Positions 55,237 to 64,000 of a stretch of 64,000 bases of DNA are shown here, one piece after another. Position 1 is the first letter of the stretch. The number at the start of each line of letters is the position of its first letter. Made by a program: the position numbers and the translations under genes. The notes under the pieces are model-generated. The model ran no database searches and had not been told where the DNA came from. It saw nothing but the letters and a program-made list of their open reading frames with translations. Origin of the DNA: Dictyobacter vulcani (lineage in GTDB: Bacteria; Chloroflexota; Ktedonobacteria; Ktedonobacterales; Ktedonobacteraceae); NCBI RefSeq assembly GCF_008974265.1, contig NZ_BKZW01000001.1, positions 1,550,001-1,614,000 of the forward strand, read 5' to 3'.

Positions 55237-56349
55237 ATGCAAGTATCTTCAGCACTACAACAACGTATTCTTGAACGTATTCAGGACGAGGGACCGATCT
55301 CATTTGCGACATATATGCGCATGGCACTCTATGAGCCTGGCTTTGGCTACTATGTAACAGGTGAGGCGAAGATGGGCTGGGAGGGTGATTATTATACCAG
55401 TACCGATGTCGCGAACTTTTTTGCCCATAGTATGGGCCGACAATTGCAGCAGATGTGGGAACAACTGGGGCGGCCCGCGCATTTTGGTGTGCTTGAGCAA
55501 GGCTCTGGTCGAGGCGATCTGGCCCGACAGATTCAAAAATGGGCAACACAAGAGGCTCCTGATTTTCTAGCAGCCCTACGCTACCAGGTAGCGGATATCA
55601 ACACGGGAGAAGATGCCCTTACCACCCTGGCCAGTGATTTTGAACCTTCTGTCATTCTATCGAATGAATTGGTCGATGCTTTTCCAGTTCATGTGGTAGA
55701 AAAACAGGGTGAGCACCTCTACGAAGTTCATGTTACCAGCCAGAATGGCCGCTTGCGGGAAATAGCTGATGAGTATGAAAATCCCGCCCTGAACACTTAT
55801 CTGGATAGCTTTAAGATTCCCTGGCGTACATTTGCAGATGGCTGGCGGGCAGAAATTAATCTGGACGCACTGGTCTGGATGAAACGTACCAGCCAGCTCT
55901 TACTAGGCACCAATCCCAGACGTAAACGCCGTGGCTTTATCCTCGCCATTGATTATGGAGATACCGCACGTCAACTTTATATTAATGATCGACATCATGG
56001 AACGCTGACCTGTTACTATCAACATCAACTCAGCGATCGTCCCCTGGTGCGCCCGGGTGAACAGGATATTACCGCCCACGTCAACTTCACCGCCCTGATA
56101 CGTACCGCCCGCGAACAGGGATTACGCCTGCAGACCCTCACCACCCAGCGACAATGGCTGATGGATCATGGTATTTATGAGGAATTAGAACGCCTCCACC
56201 AGCAGCACTTTGGCAAAATTGATACTGACCGCGCCAGCGATCAAGGACAAATAGCTTTATTGCAGTGGTATAATTTGCGCCAGCGCGTCTCCGTCCTCAC
56301 GAATCCAATGAGTATGGGAAACTTTAAAGTGCTGATTATGAAACGCTAA
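55237..56349 (+). CDS. MidA/NDUFAF7-like SAM-dependent methyltransferase (COG1565)
   Basis: About 370 residues. Family features: IQDEGPISFATYMRMALYEP then GFGYY, DYYTSTDVANFFAHSMG, a SAM motif VLEQGSGRGDLARQ (normally EhGaGxG), and SNELVDAFPVHVV. NDUFAF7, the eukaryotic member, methylates an Arg of complex I. The bacterial role is less clear. ATG 55237 is preferred because the family starts there; the frame is open upstream to 55114. GGGAGAG lies 11 bases before, a rather long distance. Confidence 0.82.
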   Translation: MQVSSALQQRILERIQDEGPISFATYMRMALYEPGFGYYVTGEAKMGWEGDYYTSTDVANFFAHSMGRQLQQMWEQLGRPAHFGVLEQGSGRGDLARQIQKWATQEAPDFLAALRYQVADINTGEDALTTLASDFEPSVILSNELVDAFPVHVVEKQGEHLYEVHVTSQNGRLREIADEYENPALNTYLDSFKIPWRTFADGWRAEINLDALVWMKRTSQLLLGTNPRRKRRGFILAIDYGDTARQLYINDRHHGTLTCYYQHQLSDRPLVRPGEQDITAHVNFTALIRTAREQGLRLQTLTTQRQWLMDHGIYEELERLHQQHFGKIDTDRASDQGQIALLQWYNLRQRVSVLTNPMSMGNFKVLIMKR

Positions 56350-56429
56350 TCAAGCCAGGCCGAAAACAGTGCCGCTGAAGAACTACTTACTCATATTGCA
56401 GCACAAAATTACCCGAACTACGCCTCTGA

Positions 56430-56492
56430 GGAGTCCTTTTGCTAGTCCTTTCGAAAAGGAACGTCTCATTTAGAAGATAAAAGGAGGACTCC
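56430..56492 (+). promoter_or_regulatory. Leader hairpins that could mask the DUF427 Shine-Dalgarno
   Basis: GGAGTCCT (56430-56437) can pair with AGGACTCC (56485-56492), which overlaps the AAAGGAGG Shine-Dalgarno directly before the ATG at 56493. TCCTTTT (56434-56440) can also pair with AAAAGGA of the Shine-Dalgarno. An independent hairpin TCCTTT-CGA-AAAGGA (56446-56460) lies between them. Confidence 0.4.
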
Positions 56493-56987
56493 ATGGTGCT
56501 TAGACGAATTGAACCAGGACCCGGTCAGGAATCAGTATGGGACTATCCCCGTCCTCCACGCCTGGAAGACAGTCAGAAATTGATACAGATAGTTTTTAAT
56601 GGCATTGTAATTGCTCATACCCAACATGCCAGACGCATTCTGGAAACAAGTCATCCACCGGTCTACTATATTCCACCCGAGGATGTCAAAATGGAATATT
56701 TCATCCCTACCAGCAAACATTCTTATTGTGAATGGAAGGGTGAGGCATCCTATTACACCGTCACGGTTAATGACAAATCGATCCCTGACGGTGCCTGGTA
56801 TTATCCACAGCCCACAAAAGGCTATGAGACCATCGCTAACTATATCGCGATCTACCCCTCCCTCATGGATGCCTGTTACGTCAACGGAGAACAGGTACAG
56901 CCACAAGAAGGGGATTTCTATGGCGGATGGATTACCAGTGACATTGTAGGTCCTTTCAAAGGCGGTAGAGGAACATTCGGTTGGTAA
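56493..56987 (+). CDS. DUF427 domain protein
   Basis: 164 residues, a single beta-rich DUF427 domain. Signatures: VFNGIVIAHTQHARRILETSHPPVYYIPPEDV (residues about 34-66), the SYCEWKGEASYYTV motif with conserved Cys-Glu-Trp-Lys-Gly, and GAWYYPQPT. The function of DUF427 is unknown; members are common in Actinobacteria and cyanobacteria. The start is placed by a perfect AAAGGAGG. Confidence 0.87.
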   Translation: MVLRRIEPGPGQESVWDYPRPPRLEDSQKLIQIVFNGIVIAHTQHARRILETSHPPVYYIPPEDVKMEYFIPTSKHSYCEWKGEASYYTVTVNDKSIPDGAWYYPQPTKGYETIANYIAIYPSLMDACYVNGEQVQPQEGDFYGGWITSDIVGPFKGGRGTFGW

Positions 56988-57121
56988 TAGAGCACGCCTG
57001 TGTTGTTCACAGGACGGCTATTATGGATAACAGGCACCGCCTAAGCGTCTCCCCACTTACCCACTCTATCGTGTACCTAAGAAGACAGCCCTATAGGTAG
57101 ACTGGTAAAAGGAGTGAATAT

Positions 57122-57583
57122 ATGAATACAACAGACAACACACCTTCAAATATAGTGAGAAACTTTATGACGGCCCTGGACAGCAATGAGCTCGACACTG
57201 CCGCCAACTTCCTGGCAGATGATTTTGTGTTTAGCGGCTGGACACCTAAACCGCTCAATAAACAGGCATTTTTAACCCTGCTAGAAAATATTAAAGAGGG
57301 CATCCCTGGCCTGTCTTTTAATATCCACAATGTGCTGGAACAAAACACAAGCATTACCGGGACGATCCAGGTTCAGGGTTATCAGACTGATAGCTTTATT
57401 ATTCCTGCCCTTGGGACACCACCAATACCTCAGACAGCCAGCAGTGTCTCGCTTCCAATGGAAGAAGTTACCTACCGACTACACGATGACCTGATTACAG
57501 CTATGGACGTGGAACATACAACGGGTGGTGGTATATCAGGCTTGTTGAAACAATTAGGCATCGAATTACCACTGGCACAATAA
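57122..57583 (+). CDS. NTF2-like / SnoaL-like protein
   Basis: 153 residues with the cone-shaped NTF2-like pattern: IVRNFMTALDSNELDTAANFLADDFVFSGW at the start (residues about 11-40), an Ala/Leu helix, and strands around HNVLEQNTSITGTIQVQGYQTD and MEEVTYRLHDD. No catalytic residues of SnoaL cyclases can be fixed. GGAG precedes the ATG by 8 bases. It could bind a small ligand; the role is unknown. Confidence 0.75.
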   Translation: MNTTDNTPSNIVRNFMTALDSNELDTAANFLADDFVFSGWTPKPLNKQAFLTLLENIKEGIPGLSFNIHNVLEQNTSITGTIQVQGYQTDSFIIPALGTPPIPQTASSVSLPMEEVTYRLHDDLITAMDVEHTTGGGISGLLKQLGIELPLAQ

Positions 57584-57660
57584 TCGATCTTCAGAATAAC
57601 ACTATTCCCCTGATGGTCCTGAAAGAGGCCAGAAGTTGAAGATCAACATAAAATAAAGTA

Positions 57661-57744
57661 AAGAATACAATATACCTCTTGCCGAGTCTTGCCACAGGAC
57701 CCGTGAGTTGCCACCAGAGGCCACAAGAGGTATACCGTATTCTT
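57661..57744 (-). terminator. Long hairpin at the 3' end of the glycosyltransferase gene
   Basis: 20-bp arms (57661-57680, 57725-57744); the two mismatches are G-U on the minus-strand RNA. The 44-base loop contains CCACAGGACC and CCACCAGAGG. It probably terminates the minus gene. Confidence 0.6.
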
Positions 57745-57772
57745 ATATAACTACTACATTTATAACTACTAC

Positions 57773-59053
57773 TTAACGCGACCGCGAGCCAGCCACATCT
57801 TTCGCATTTTGATCATGATACTGCCTTCCCCGCCAGTCCACACCACGTTTCGTAATCACCCGCCATGCGGATTGCCCCAATATGCCTGTAAAGGTTGCAC
57901 CTGCCAGCGGATGGGTCAGAGCATAATACCAGGGGACCTGCATCTGGCCGTTAAGCCAGACTCGATACGCCAGCAAAGGACCTAACTCGAGGCCCGTGGC
58001 CAGCGCAGCTTCGCGGGATGAGATGCCGGGATGCTGCTTACTGCGTGTGAAGCGAGCGAATAACGGCAATAAAAAGGGGATGATAGAGATCATCGGGAGA
58101 CCCCACAGTTGAGTCAGAACAAAGGGTATACCACCTCGATTACCAAGATAGGCATTTTTGCGCCAGCCACGCCAGATATCGGCCAGACTACGATACATAT
58201 GAACATGGACCAGGCCATCGCTATCAATAAAACGCAGGCTATAGTGATGTGACTTTACCAGCTGCGCCAGATCTCGATCATCGAGCAGGGTATTTCTCAT
58301 CTCTGGCCGATCATAACCACCCAGATCTTCATAAACACTACGGCGAATCAGGATATACTGTCCATTGGCCACTGCCAGAGGACTCGCAGGATCATTGACA
58401 AGGCGCGGTGGATACAGCATGCTGATGCCAAGATACGCCATCGGCATCAACACCCGATCCCAGAAGGTTGGCAGCTCTTGTTCAGCACCCAATGTGAAGA
58501 GGTCTACCCGTTCGGAGACTGCCTGGGTGATGGCTGAACGCAAACTGTTGGGAGCATGCCAGGTATCGGCATCCGTAAAAAGAAACCAATCACCCTGAGC
58601 CTCTTGCACACCACTGTGAATCGCATGTGGCTTTCCAGCCCAACCAGCGGGTAACTCATCCCGCAGTTGCAATACCCATAAACGCTTACCATGGACATGT
58701 GTCTGCGCCAGTTCATCCAGGATAGCCGCGGTCTGATCTGTCGAACCATCGTCAACCACAATCACTTCATAGTACGTATAATCTTGTTCGAGCAAAGATT
58801 GTACACAACGGCGAATATTGTTCTCTTCATTACGAGCCGGTACGATAACCGACACAAGCGGCTCAGCGATTGGTTCATCAGTACGTTCGCGTCCATCAAT
58901 CAAATTCTTTTCAAGTGGAGGAAGGACGTGTAAGCGATCCTCTTTTCGCGGTGACGTACGCCACCAGAGAATACCATAAAAACCCACCACCCCGATCACA
59001 TGTGACCATAAAACAAAGCGTGACCAGCTCTGCCACCAATACTTTTTTTTCAT
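57773..59053 (-). CDS. Family 2 glycosyltransferase (HpnB/CrtQ-like)
   Basis: 426 residues. One N-terminal membrane helix (about 13-31), then the GT-A domain: VSVIVPARNEENNIRRCV, VVDDGSTDQT, LPAGWAGKPHAIHSG, DWFLFTDADTWHAP (DxD) and a GGYDRPEMRNTLLDDRDLAQ acceptor region. C-terminal hydrophobic segments (about 310-345 and 370-395) anchor it. The PAGWAGK segment is typical of carotenoid/hopanoid-associated enzymes, but no such genes are adjacent. Confidence 0.82.
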   Translation of the reverse strand: MKKKYWWQSWSRFVLWSHVIGVVGFYGILWWRTSPRKEDRLHVLPPLEKNLIDGRERTDEPIAEPLVSVIVPARNEENNIRRCVQSLLEQDYTYYEVIVVDDGSTDQTAAILDELAQTHVHGKRLWVLQLRDELPAGWAGKPHAIHSGVQEAQGDWFLFTDADTWHAPNSLRSAITQAVSERVDLFTLGAEQELPTFWDRVLMPMAYLGISMLYPPRLVNDPASPLAVANGQYILIRRSVYEDLGGYDRPEMRNTLLDDRDLAQLVKSHHYSLRFIDSDGLVHVHMYRSLADIWRGWRKNAYLGNRGGIPFVLTQLWGLPMISIIPFLLPLFARFTRSKQHPGISSREAALATGLELGPLLAYRVWLNGQMQVPWYYALTHPLAGATFTGILGQSAWRVITKRGVDWRGRQYHDQNAKDVAGSRSR

Positions 59054-59355
59054 AATTACAACTCTTTATCAGGATAAAATCTGTTTCTATCTATTATAAT
59101 CAAAAGGGTAGATCGCAACAAATCGGTCGATCGTATGTTGCGAGCACCAGCATGCTGGTGTACAATCAGAGTTATTCATAATGCGCCATTAAGTGGCATG
59201 CATGCTATGGAAAAGGCCGCCACCACAGCCCAGTTTTGGATGTTCCACTATGACGCATGTTATCTTAGAACGCAGGCATTTGCAATTTTTAGCATGCTAT
59301 TGAATAGCAGACAACTCCCTTTTTTATCGAGGCGTGCCATATCTGAAGAAAACAT
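59054..59355. other. Intergenic region rich in GCATGC palindromes
   Basis: Divergent promoters for the glycosyltransferase and CopCD genes. TATTATAAT (59092-59100) is the best -10. Palindromes at 59113-59143 (TCGCAACA arms), 59145-59160, about 59199 and 59292. Confidence 0.5.
59145..59160. repeat. 16-bp perfect palindrome
   Basis: CACCAGCATGCTGGTG. It is directly preceded by an 8-bp inverted repeat (59113-59120/59136-59143). Likely operator or hairpin for the downstream copper gene. Confidence 0.55.
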
Positions 59356-61338
59356 ATGCGACAAAGACGATTGCTCATTATTCCCATAGCACTGCTTCTG
59401 AGCTTTCTGGGGTATTTCTGCATGACGCTTTTGGTGTCACCAACAGCAGCCCAGGCGCATGCCTACGTCATTGGCTCTGATCCAGTCGATGGGTCTACGA
59501 TCGGAAAAGTGCCAGCCGAAGTGCATATATATTTTAATGCACCCATTAGCTCTATCAGTAATGCACATATTTACTCAATCCAGAATGGAAATCTGAATGA
59601 GGTAAATGCAGCGCCCAGTCGTGTTTCTCCAACCAACGCCCAGGAGTTAATCACCTCTATCAAGACGCCCGATACACAGCCAGAAGGTAGCTATGAAGTA
59701 ATTTGGACCGCGATAGCCAATAACGATGGCAATACAACCTATGGCATCATTGGCTTTGATGTGGGCTATTCAGGTACAGGCGTAGATGGAACAACCACGC
59801 TGGGTCCAGGCAGCAGTAATAATCTGGAAAGCGTGCAGAAAATAGATACAACTGCGATCCTCTCGATAGCCTGGGAGTGGTTTACCATCATGGCACTGAC
59901 CTTCTGGATCGGGCTCCTGGTGGTTGAACAATTGGTTCTTTCCGCTGGACGGGGTTCAGGAATATTTGCTCAGGTCAGAAAACGGACCTATGCCTTAGAA
60001 TGGCTTAGTCTCTCTGTGCTATTGTGTGGCGAGATCCTTTCTTTAATTCTGAGGATGGTTCGCCTGGCTAATGCACTGCAGCAACTGGATGTCAGTATAC
60101 TCTTACGACTGATTCCAGAGACAGCGTATGGCTCGATCTGGCTCCTGCGCGTGCTCCTGATTATTACCGCTATGCTCTTTTTATATTTCACACACCGCCA
60201 TAAACAGGTACAGTTACCAGAACCTGAGCCAGAACCTATCACCAACTTTGAACGGCTTTCAACGGAAGAAATGAAGGCGATTAATCCAAGAAAAACACGG
60301 CTGCTGCTGGAGACATCCACAGCCGAACCGATACCCGCTCCGCGCCATAACCTGATCTGGTTACTCCTGGCGGGTTTGATTACCCTTACATTTGTCTTCA
60401 CCAGTTCAGTCGTCCAGGTACTTACGCCCCATGCCAGTGCCATTGTTTTTTCCTGGCTGTATCTCATCGCCCAGGGTATCTGGCTGGGAGGCTTTGCATA
60501 CCTGGCCTACGTTCTTCTGCCGCTTCTGAGTAGCGCTGAACTTGAATATAATACTGAGACACTCACTTTTCTGCTACGCCGTCTGACGCCGATCCTATTA
60601 GCAGGAATGGGTATTCAATTAGTCGCCGGTCTTTTCATTGGAGAAGCCAGTATTAATGATCCACAGCAGTTAGTTACCAATCCTTTCGGGCGCACACTCC
60701 TGATACAAATTGTTGTGACCGTAATCACAGCTTGCTTAAGCGTGTATGCCATCTGCTGGATTCGTCCAAAGCTCACCCATCAGGCCTTGCTCTTACCTGT
60801 CGTCAAAGCTGACCTTCCCGCCAGACGTACACGGCAATCAGAGCTGAATGGTACAAGACGGCAGCTAAAACTCACCGCCAGATCATTGGTCGTGTGCGGC
60901 GCGCTTATCTTATTGTGCACAGCCCTGCAACAGTTTTTCGCGCCTCCCATTGAGTTTCCGAATGTGAAGTATGATAGGCAGCCGATAACCCAGCAGAACA
61001 GGCCGGTAACATCCCAGACACGGCAAATAGGAGATCTCTCAGTCAATCTGCAGTTATTACCGGGCCGTGTTGGCTATGCACATACAGTAATTATCCTGAT
61101 TAACGATAACAAAGGCAGACCCGTTACCAATGCTCAGGTCAACCTGACCGTCAATATGCAGTTAATGGACATGGGAGAAGGACAGGCCAGTGTTCAGGGT
61201 GGCAATCCTGTTTACATAGCAACCTTTGATAAGCATGCAGCCTTCAGTATGGCGGGATTGTGGGATATTAAAGTGGAGATTCAGCGGCCCAATCAAAAAA
61301 CGCTGACTGAAACCTTTAAAATCACCCTGACAGCCTGA
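59356..61338 (+). CDS. CopC-CopD fusion with C-terminal YtkA/FixH-like domain
   Basis: 660 residues. Signal sequence (about 1-33) cleaved after AQA, leaving the Cu ligand His of AHAYVIGSDPVDGS at the mature N-terminus; CopC beta-sandwich (34-135) with the second His-poor region; about 8 membrane helices (CopD, 170-530); and a beta domain (about 555-660, DLSVNLQLLPGRVGYAHTV). Thought to bind copper outside and carry it inward. The ATG at 59356 has only a weak GAAG upstream. Domain fusion as in many Gram-positives and Chloroflexota. Confidence 0.87.
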   Translation: MRQRRLLIIPIALLLSFLGYFCMTLLVSPTAAQAHAYVIGSDPVDGSTIGKVPAEVHIYFNAPISSISNAHIYSIQNGNLNEVNAAPSRVSPTNAQELITSIKTPDTQPEGSYEVIWTAIANNDGNTTYGIIGFDVGYSGTGVDGTTTLGPGSSNNLESVQKIDTTAILSIAWEWFTIMALTFWIGLLVVEQLVLSAGRGSGIFAQVRKRTYALEWLSLSVLLCGEILSLILRMVRLANALQQLDVSILLRLIPETAYGSIWLLRVLLIITAMLFLYFTHRHKQVQLPEPEPEPITNFERLSTEEMKAINPRKTRLLLETSTAEPIPAPRHNLIWLLLAGLITLTFVFTSSVVQVLTPHASAIVFSWLYLIAQGIWLGGFAYLAYVLLPLLSSAELEYNTETLTFLLRRLTPILLAGMGIQLVAGLFIGEASINDPQQLVTNPFGRTLLIQIVVTVITACLSVYAICWIRPKLTHQALLLPVVKADLPARRTRQSELNGTRRQLKLTARSLVVCGALILLCTALQQFFAPPIEFPNVKYDRQPITQQNRPVTSQTRQIGDLSVNLQLLPGRVGYAHTVIILINDNKGRPVTNAQVNLTVNMQLMDMGEGQASVQGGNPVYIATFDKHAAFSMAGLWDIKVEIQRPNQKTLTETFKITLTA

Positions 61339-61351
61339 ATCTTTGCAACAA

Positions 61352-61390
61352 AAAACAGGATCATTATCGAAGTAATAATGATCCTGTTTT
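61352..61390. terminator. Convergent terminator with 16-bp arms
   Basis: AAAACAGGATCATTAT (61352-61367) and exact complement (61375-61390), 7-base loop, A/T tracts at both ends. It overlaps the approach to the carbonic anhydrase stop at 61394. Confidence 0.85.
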
Positions 61391-61393
61391 ATT

Positions 61394-61909
61394 TTACGCT
61401 TGTTCCGCTTGATGTTCCTGAGCCAACTCAACATAATGTTGAGCACTCAATGTTAGAGCAGTCCGCTCATTGTCGTTCAGGCTACGCGCCACACGCGCAG
61501 GCATACCAAGGGCCAGCACATGTTCAGGAATATGTTTATGCTCACCCACCAGCGCACTGGCGCCAATCACACTCTCAGCAGCAATGCTGGCATGCGAAAG
61601 CACAACCGCGTTCATGCCAATCAGTACCCGAGCACCCAGGGTCGCTCCATGGACCACAGCGTTATGTCCAATCGTGCACTCTTCGCCAATAACCAGAGGA
61701 GCATCAGCATCCACATGTAAAGTGCAGTTGTCCTGGATATTGCTGCGGCGTCCAACCACGATTGAGGCGCTATCGGCACGCAAAACCGCGTTATACCAGA
61801 TACTGACATCATCCTCAAGCACGACATTCCCGATGACCATCGCGCCCGGAGCAATAAAAACATTTTTTCCCAGCTTTGGCCAGATTCCCTTATATGGTAA
61901 AACAGGCAT
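61394..61909 (-). CDS. Gamma-class carbonic anhydrase family protein
   Basis: 171 residues of left-handed beta-helix hexapeptide repeats. Zinc-type His ligands H65, H82 and H87 (CTLHVD, IGHNAVVHG) are present. The short form without the Cam acidic loop is like YrdA/CaiE relatives, in which activity is often absent. It ends beside the proton-rich convergent terminator and shares its strand with proline dehydrogenase 26 bases upstream. Confidence 0.87.
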   Translation of the reverse strand: MPVLPYKGIWPKLGKNVFIAPGAMVIGNVVLEDDVSIWYNAVLRADSASIVVGRRSNIQDNCTLHVDADAPLVIGEECTIGHNAVVHGATLGARVLIGMNAVVLSHASIAAESVIGASALVGEHKHIPEHVLALGMPARVARSLNDNERTALTLSAQHYVELAQEHQAEQA

Positions 61910-61935
61910 ATACGCTCCTATCAGGATTGTAGTAA

Positions 61936-62847
61936 TTAGCGCCAGCTATTTGTCACCACAAACATCAGGTTGGCTGGACGCTCAGCCATACGCCGCATGA
62001 GGTAGGGATACCAGTGTGAACCATAAGGCACATACACACGCATATTATACCCTTGTCTTACCAGTTTTTCCTGCAGGTCGCGACGGATACCATAAAGCAT
62101 CTGGAACTCAAAAGAGGTTTTACTGATTCCATGATCGCGCACAAATTTACAGGCGGCATCAATAATCGCTTCGTCATGGGAGGCAATGGCAGGAAAATTA
62201 CCCCGGGCCAGCAAGATCTGCATTAACTGTATGTAGTTTTTATCAACATCAGCCTTCTCTTGATATGCTACGCTCTGAGGCTCTTTATAGGCACCCTTCA
62301 CCAGTCGAATCCGCACCCCTTGATCTACCAGTTGATTAATATCATCATGGCTACGGTACAGATAGGATTGTATTACTGTGCCAACTTGCTTATATTGCTC
62401 ATAGGCGTTCCTGGCCATAGTAACAGTCTGTTCAGTGTAGTCAGAGGCTTCCATATCAATACACACAAAAACATTGTGCTGATGACCGCATTCTAAGATA
62501 GTGAGCAGATTTTTTTCACATAAATCGGGAGATATATCCAGACCCAGGGCCGTCAGCTTGATCGAAATATTCGCATCAATCTGCGTCCTGCCAATTAATT
62601 CAATTGCATTCATATATGCTTGAGTCGCTTCGGCGGCCTCTTCTTTGAGAGCCACATTCTCACCCAGCAAATCCAGCGCGACCTGAATCCCACGCTCATT
62701 GAGGGCACGCGTAGCATGTACGGCATCCTCTAACACCTCACCGGCAACAAAACGACGGGAGGCAGTGCGTGTGATTTTATTCTGGACCACAAAGTCACGC
62801 AAACGCTGATTCTGAGCAAGATATAATAACGTATCCTTAATCACCAT
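61936..62847 (-). CDS. Proline dehydrogenase
   Basis: FAD enzyme of the PutA PRODH barrel that oxidises proline to pyrroline-5-carboxylate. Motifs: SIKLTALGLDIS, FVCIDMEASDYTE, IQSYLYRSHDD, RIRLVKGAYKEP, FPAIASHDEAI, FEFQMLYGIRRDLQ and the proline-binding YVPYGSHWYPYLMRR. Length 303. The ATG at 62847 is preferred: AAAGG lies 6 bases before it, whereas it directly touches the alternative ATG at 62853. The partner P5C dehydrogenase is not adjacent. Confidence 0.9.
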   Translation of the reverse strand: MVIKDTLLYLAQNQRLRDFVVQNKITRTASRRFVAGEVLEDAVHATRALNERGIQVALDLLGENVALKEEAAEATQAYMNAIELIGRTQIDANISIKLTALGLDISPDLCEKNLLTILECGHQHNVFVCIDMEASDYTEQTVTMARNAYEQYKQVGTVIQSYLYRSHDDINQLVDQGVRIRLVKGAYKEPQSVAYQEKADVDKNYIQLMQILLARGNFPAIASHDEAIIDAACKFVRDHGISKTSFEFQMLYGIRRDLQEKLVRQGYNMRVYVPYGSHWYPYLMRRMAERPANLMFVVTNSWR

Positions 62848-62985
62848 TGACATCCTTTCGCGAGGGAAGCAAAGAATGAATGATTAGTAGTCTCTCTCGT
62901 AGACAACATCATTCCTGGCACCAGTTGCAAAAATATTTACTATAAATATCATAGCACAAGCAAGCATCATCCTAGTATAGGAAGA

Positions 62986-63870
62986 TTACCAATGCATTGT
63001 CCGACGAATAAGTCGATCCCATAAAGCATCAGGCACAAAACGCCTGAGCACCATTACGACATTAGTAGATTGGGGAACACCATAGCGAGCGCGAGGATGG
63101 GAACTCTCCAGGATGCGTACAACGGTGTCCGCGAATTTCTGTACAGGAAAGCCCTTTTGCATGGATTGGGTTGCCGATTTCTCCGCCATAGTTACCAGAC
63201 GAGCATAATCGCTGCTACGGCCGGCAGCCCCGATATGCTCTGTTGAACGCTGCAGACTGGTCTTCCAGATACTGGTCGGGCTTGAGGAAGGCTCGATCAA
63301 GACCAGGCGCACACCAAAGGGAGCTAGCTCTATCCGCCAGGCATCACTCAATGCTTCCAGCGCATACTTGCTGGCAGAATACACGCCCGTGACCGGAATT
63401 GATATCCGACCGGAAATACTGCTGACATTGATAATAGTGCCGCGCGCGGCTTTCAAGAGCGGCAAAAAGGCCTGCGTTACGCCTACATGAGCAATCACAT
63501 TGATCTCAAACTGCGCACGAATATCTTCCAGAGGCACCAATTCAACCGGCCCTCCATAGGCCGTACCGGCATTGTTCAACAGAGCATCCAATCGGAGTGC
63601 TTGTCCTTGTGTCGACTCTGCTTCTGCACGTAGCAATTGCTCCACTTCACTCACCAGATGAGCCACCTGATCATCCTGCGTAATATCACAGAGGAGTGGG
63701 ATAATATTCGCCTGACACTTTTGCAGTTCTGCTTCTTGCAATAAAGATACTTTATCCGTCTCCTGACGGACCGTGGCGAAAACACGCCAGTTACGACGAG
63801 CCAGTTCCAAAGCCGTACAGCGACCAAAGCCACTGGAACAACCAGTAATCACAATTGATTTTTGGGTCAT
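62986..63870 (-). CDS. Short-chain dehydrogenase/reductase
   Basis: 294 residues, classical SDR: ITGCSSGFGRCTA (cofactor loop), NNAG, INVSSISGR with catalytic Ser, and YSASKYALEAL (Tyr-x3-Lys). The C-terminal half, with a substrate region that changes after IEPSSSPT, resembles retinol-dehydrogenase-like SDRs. ATG 63870 has AAGGG 8 bases upstream; 11 further in-frame residues upstream are not family-like. It lies 14 bases after the partial gene at the right edge, suggesting one operon. Confidence 0.87.
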   Translation of the reverse strand: MTQKSIVITGCSSGFGRCTALELARRNWRVFATVRQETDKVSLLQEAELQKCQANIIPLLCDITQDDQVAHLVSEVEQLLRAEAESTQGQALRLDALLNNAGTAYGGPVELVPLEDIRAQFEINVIAHVGVTQAFLPLLKAARGTIINVSSISGRISIPVTGVYSASKYALEALSDAWRIELAPFGVRLVLIEPSSSPTSIWKTSLQRSTEHIGAAGRSSDYARLVTMAEKSATQSMQKGFPVQKFADTVVRILESSHPRARYGVPQSTNVVMVLRRFVPDALWDRLIRRTMHW

Positions 63871-63884
63871 TTCTATGTCCCTTC

Positions 63885-64000
63885 TTACCCGATACGATTC
63901 CATAATCCCAGACGCACAAGCTCATTGCGTGCCTCGAAGCCAAACAACTCAGGATCCATCCCCCGACCATGGCGAAGCACCAATCCACGAAGCATCTCAA
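63885..64000 (-). CDS. 3' end of a gene entering from the right edge
   Basis: An open frame runs from the edge (partial codon, then Glu-Met-Leu-Arg-Gly) to TAA at 63885-63887. It encodes at least 38 residues ending DPELFGFEARNELVRLGLW, a well-formed helical tail. The other open frame on this strand looks like its shadow. Family not recognisable from so little. Confidence 0.5.
   Translation of the reverse strand, partial: EMLRGLVLRHGRGMDPELFGFEARNELVRLGLWNRIG

Overview
This 64 kb window is an ordinary-looking bacterial chromosome segment, densely coded on both strands. I see no rRNA, tRNA, CRISPR array, transposase or phage block. Gene content suggests a member of the Chloroflexota, most likely class Ktedonobacteria: a canonical F-type ATP synthase operon, an Asp23-FakA-DegV fatty-acid kinase cluster, a DUF3090 protein, a free-standing MutL-like ASKHA protein beside a zinc-ribbon low-complexity protein, a Thermus-type isocitrate dehydrogenase, and a 16S rRNA G1405-type methyltransferase. 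The assignment is inference from gene families; no marker gene was compared.

Layout. 1-4.3 kb: 3' part of icd, an SGNH lipoprotein, phoU and a LmbE-type deacetylase. 4.3-8.9 kb, minus strand: a cell-surface polysaccharide cluster (DUF503, a TagA/WecG glycosyltransferase, rfaE1, rfaE2, murJ). 9-13.1 kb: upp, a small membrane protein, two receiver-only response regulators, a DppA-type peptidase and a TPR protein. 13.1-20 kb, minus: a soluble GAF chemoreceptor, hflX, cvpA, and pmbA plus tldD. 20.4-22.4 kb: an unusual tgt homologue overlapping a 16S rRNA methyltransferase. 22.4-32.4 kb: an MFS exporter, rlmN, rpmB, asp23-fakA-degV, a two-gene unit whose first product ends in Gly-Gly, DUF3090 and a 2-hydroxyacid dehydrogenase. 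32.8-40.3 kb: atpI-B-E-F-H-A-G-D-C. 40.4-48.4 kb: a TPM-domain protein, gpmI, a DnaA-box cluster, and a three-gene minus operon (prion-like zinc-ribbon scaffold, MutL-like ATPase, unknown protein). 48.5-64 kb: RusA, DUF92, membrane proteins, an LPG-synthase-like protein, holA, MidA-like methyltransferase, DUF427, NTF2-like, a glycosyltransferase, CopCD, gamma carbonic anhydrase, proline dehydrogenase and an SDR.

The most interesting items are: (i) the three-gene operon at 43537-48384, whose first protein carries eight copies of a Pro-x-Trp motif in a disordered, FG/Q/N-rich chain next to an actin-fold ATPase; (ii) the tgt/16S methyltransferase overlap, where the TGT recognition loop is rewritten; (iii) the small Gly-Gly-tailed protein coupled to a membrane protein; (iv) three exact DnaA boxes downstream of gpmI; and (v) very long, nearly perfect inverted repeats at gene ends across the window. 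Two genes (murJ and tldD) show a single-base loss in a G run. These may be assembly errors, and they make the true proteins differ from a naive reading.
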